A model generated the notes under the pieces. It had not been told where the DNA came from. It worked only from the letters and a program-made list of their open reading frames with translations, and made no database searches. Position numbers and translations under genes: made by a program. A stretch of DNA of 64,000 nucleotides from Bacteroidota bacterium (GTDB lineage Bacteria > Bacteroidota > Bacteroidia > Flavobacteriales_D > Sanyastnellaceae). The DNA lies in assembly GCA_027622975.1 (NCBI GenBank), contig JAQBVN010000004.1:1-64000 (forward strand), in the 5' to 3' direction. Positions 63,427 to 64,000 of the stretch are shown here, one piece after another. Each line of letters opens with the position of its first letter. Position 1 is the stretch's first letter.

Positions 63427-63455
63427 GAAAAACGGACAGCCACTGCTGTCCGTTT
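63427..63455 (-). terminator. Terminator after the tRNA-Lys/tRNA-Leu pair
   Basis: AACGGACAGC (63431-63440), CACT, GCTGTCCGTT (63445-63454) form a perfect 10-bp stem. On the minus strand it ends in TTTTC, about 5 nt after the tRNA-Leu 3' end. Confidence 0.88.
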
Positions 63456-63458
63456 CCG

Positions 63459-63543
63459 TGCCCAGGGTGGGACTCGAACCCACACGCCCTAAACGGACAC
63501 ATGGCCCTCAACCATGCCTGTCTACCAATTTCAGCACCTGGGC
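63459..63543 (-). tRNA. tRNA-Leu (anticodon GAG)
   Basis: 85-nt class II tRNA on the minus strand. Acceptor GCCCAGG pairs with CCTGGGC, anticodon stem CATGG/CCATG around loop TTGAGGG, long variable arm. Confidence 0.94.
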
Positions 63544-63567
63544 GGTGCAGGGCTCATGCCCTCAATG

Positions 63568-63641
63568 TGACCCGGCTGGGACTCGAACCCAGGACCCTCT
63601 CATTAAAAGTGAGATGCTCTAACCGGCTGAGCTACCAGGTC
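63568..63641 (-). tRNA. tRNA-Lys (anticodon TTT)
   Basis: 74-nt cloverleaf on the minus strand. Acceptor GACCTGG pairs with CCGGGTC (one G-T pair), and the anticodon loop CTTTTAA carries TTT. It is 24 bp upstream of tRNA-Leu(GAG) and probably co-transcribed with it. Confidence 0.94.
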
Positions 63642-63798
63642 GTGCGCCCTTCGCTAAGGGGGGGCAAAGATAGACAGATTTCCTGACCCACAAATTTTCC
63701 AGTCATTTTCTGCAGCCTGTTCTTGAGCGTGTCTAGGGGATGCAACCTGTGATTGACAAACTGCGACTACCTTTCAGCCGCGTTACACGCGACCTGCA

Positions 63799-64000
63799 AT
63801 GATGAAGCCCATGCGAACATGTACAACCTTGGGGTGGCCAACTCTCGGCGCCACCATGTTTTTGTGGAGTCTGACAGCCTCCTCAGCCGCCCAACAAGCC
63901 CTCGACTTGCCGGGAATGGCCGAAGTCAGAATTCACCACGACCTGTCTGCAACAGAGTTGAACGCCACGTGGAGAGATCATGCGCGTCATGCCGTGCTCA
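63799..64000 (+). CDS. Secreted protein, 5' part only
   Basis: An open frame from ATG 63799 to the window edge, 67 codons. It reads MMKPMRTCTTLGWPTLGATM..., a Sec signal with hydrophobic core ATMFLWSLTAS and likely cleavage after SSAAQ. The mature part begins QALDLPGMAEVRIHHDLSATEL. A TACCTTTC stretch (one base off TAnnTTTG) lies 23 nt upstream at 63768-63775. The remaining protein is outside the window, so its function cannot be named. Confidence 0.6.
   Translation, partial: MMKPMRTCTTLGWPTLGATMFLWSLTASSAAQQALDLPGMAEVRIHHDLSATELNATWRDHARHAVL

Overview
The window is a contiguous piece of a Bacteroidota chromosome, most likely a free-living aerobic member of the Flavobacteriales (inference). 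Supporting signs are a type III glutamine synthetase, five secreted proteins ending in type IX secretion (T9SS) sorting domains with 'PNP' motifs, a PorE-like TPR/propeller/OmpA protein, a fused DAHP synthase-chorismate mutase, DUF983, and -7 promoter boxes of the Bacteroidota type (TAnnTTTG). Base composition looks moderately GC-rich for this group. I see no phage, insertion sequence, CRISPR array or rRNA operon.

Layout. 1-3.6 kb: 3' end of a PNGase F-like T9SS cargo gene, then glnN. 3.7-9 kb: porE-like, purM, prfA and pyrF. 9-12.4 kb: K+ channel, Na+/alanine symporter and a ComEA-like helix-hairpin-helix protein whose stop codon lies in a 22-bp tandem array. 12.5-15.3 kb: acyl-CoA dehydrogenase, rpsU, a Xer recombinase and hpf. 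15.4-28.5 kb: the translation/transcription block tRNA-Thr-Tyr-Gly-Thr, tuf, tRNA-Trp, secE, nusG, rplK, rplA, rplJ, rplL, rpoB, rpoC. 28.5-33 kb: a conserved uncharacterised protein, divergent from an MBL hydrolase-LpxL-like-RarA operon. 33-36 kb: subtilisin and MORN-like operon, divergent from mdh. 37-44.5 kb: FG-GAP T9SS protein, fasciclin lipoprotein, pckA, rsmE and an arylsulfotransferase (ASST)-like secreted protein. 44.5-51 kb (minus): deaminase, two further ASST-like T9SS proteins, enoyl-CoA hydratase and DUF551. 51-57.7 kb: smpB, a hypothetical gene, pyrD, an MBL hydrolase, purB, an ABC exporter and DUF983. 57.8-63.7 kb (minus): aroG-aroQ fusion, tRNA-Leu, a sulfur module (MBL-double rhodanese, SulP, Crp/Fnr regulator), tRNA-Leu and tRNA-Lys. 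The window ends in the start of a secreted protein gene.

How it works together. Most of the window is housekeeping: gene expression machinery, purine and pyrimidine synthesis (purM, purB, pyrF, pyrD), C4 metabolism (mdh, pckA) and aromatic synthesis. The accessory layer is secretory: T9SS cargo and a probable T9SS-linked envelope protein. The sulfur module has its own regulator gene, and a matching palindrome sits near -41.5 of the MBL-rhodanese promoter.

The most unusual observation is genome-style rather than a new machine. At least nine transcription-unit-leading genes have an AnnTTYG/TTGG-type -7 box exactly 4 nt before the start codon, which predicts leaderless mRNAs. A second class has the box 15-30 nt upstream. 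No wholly new multigene system is evident. The best candidates for novelty are the ASST paralogue cluster, the MORN-subtilisin operon and the Crp/Fnr-linked sulfur module.
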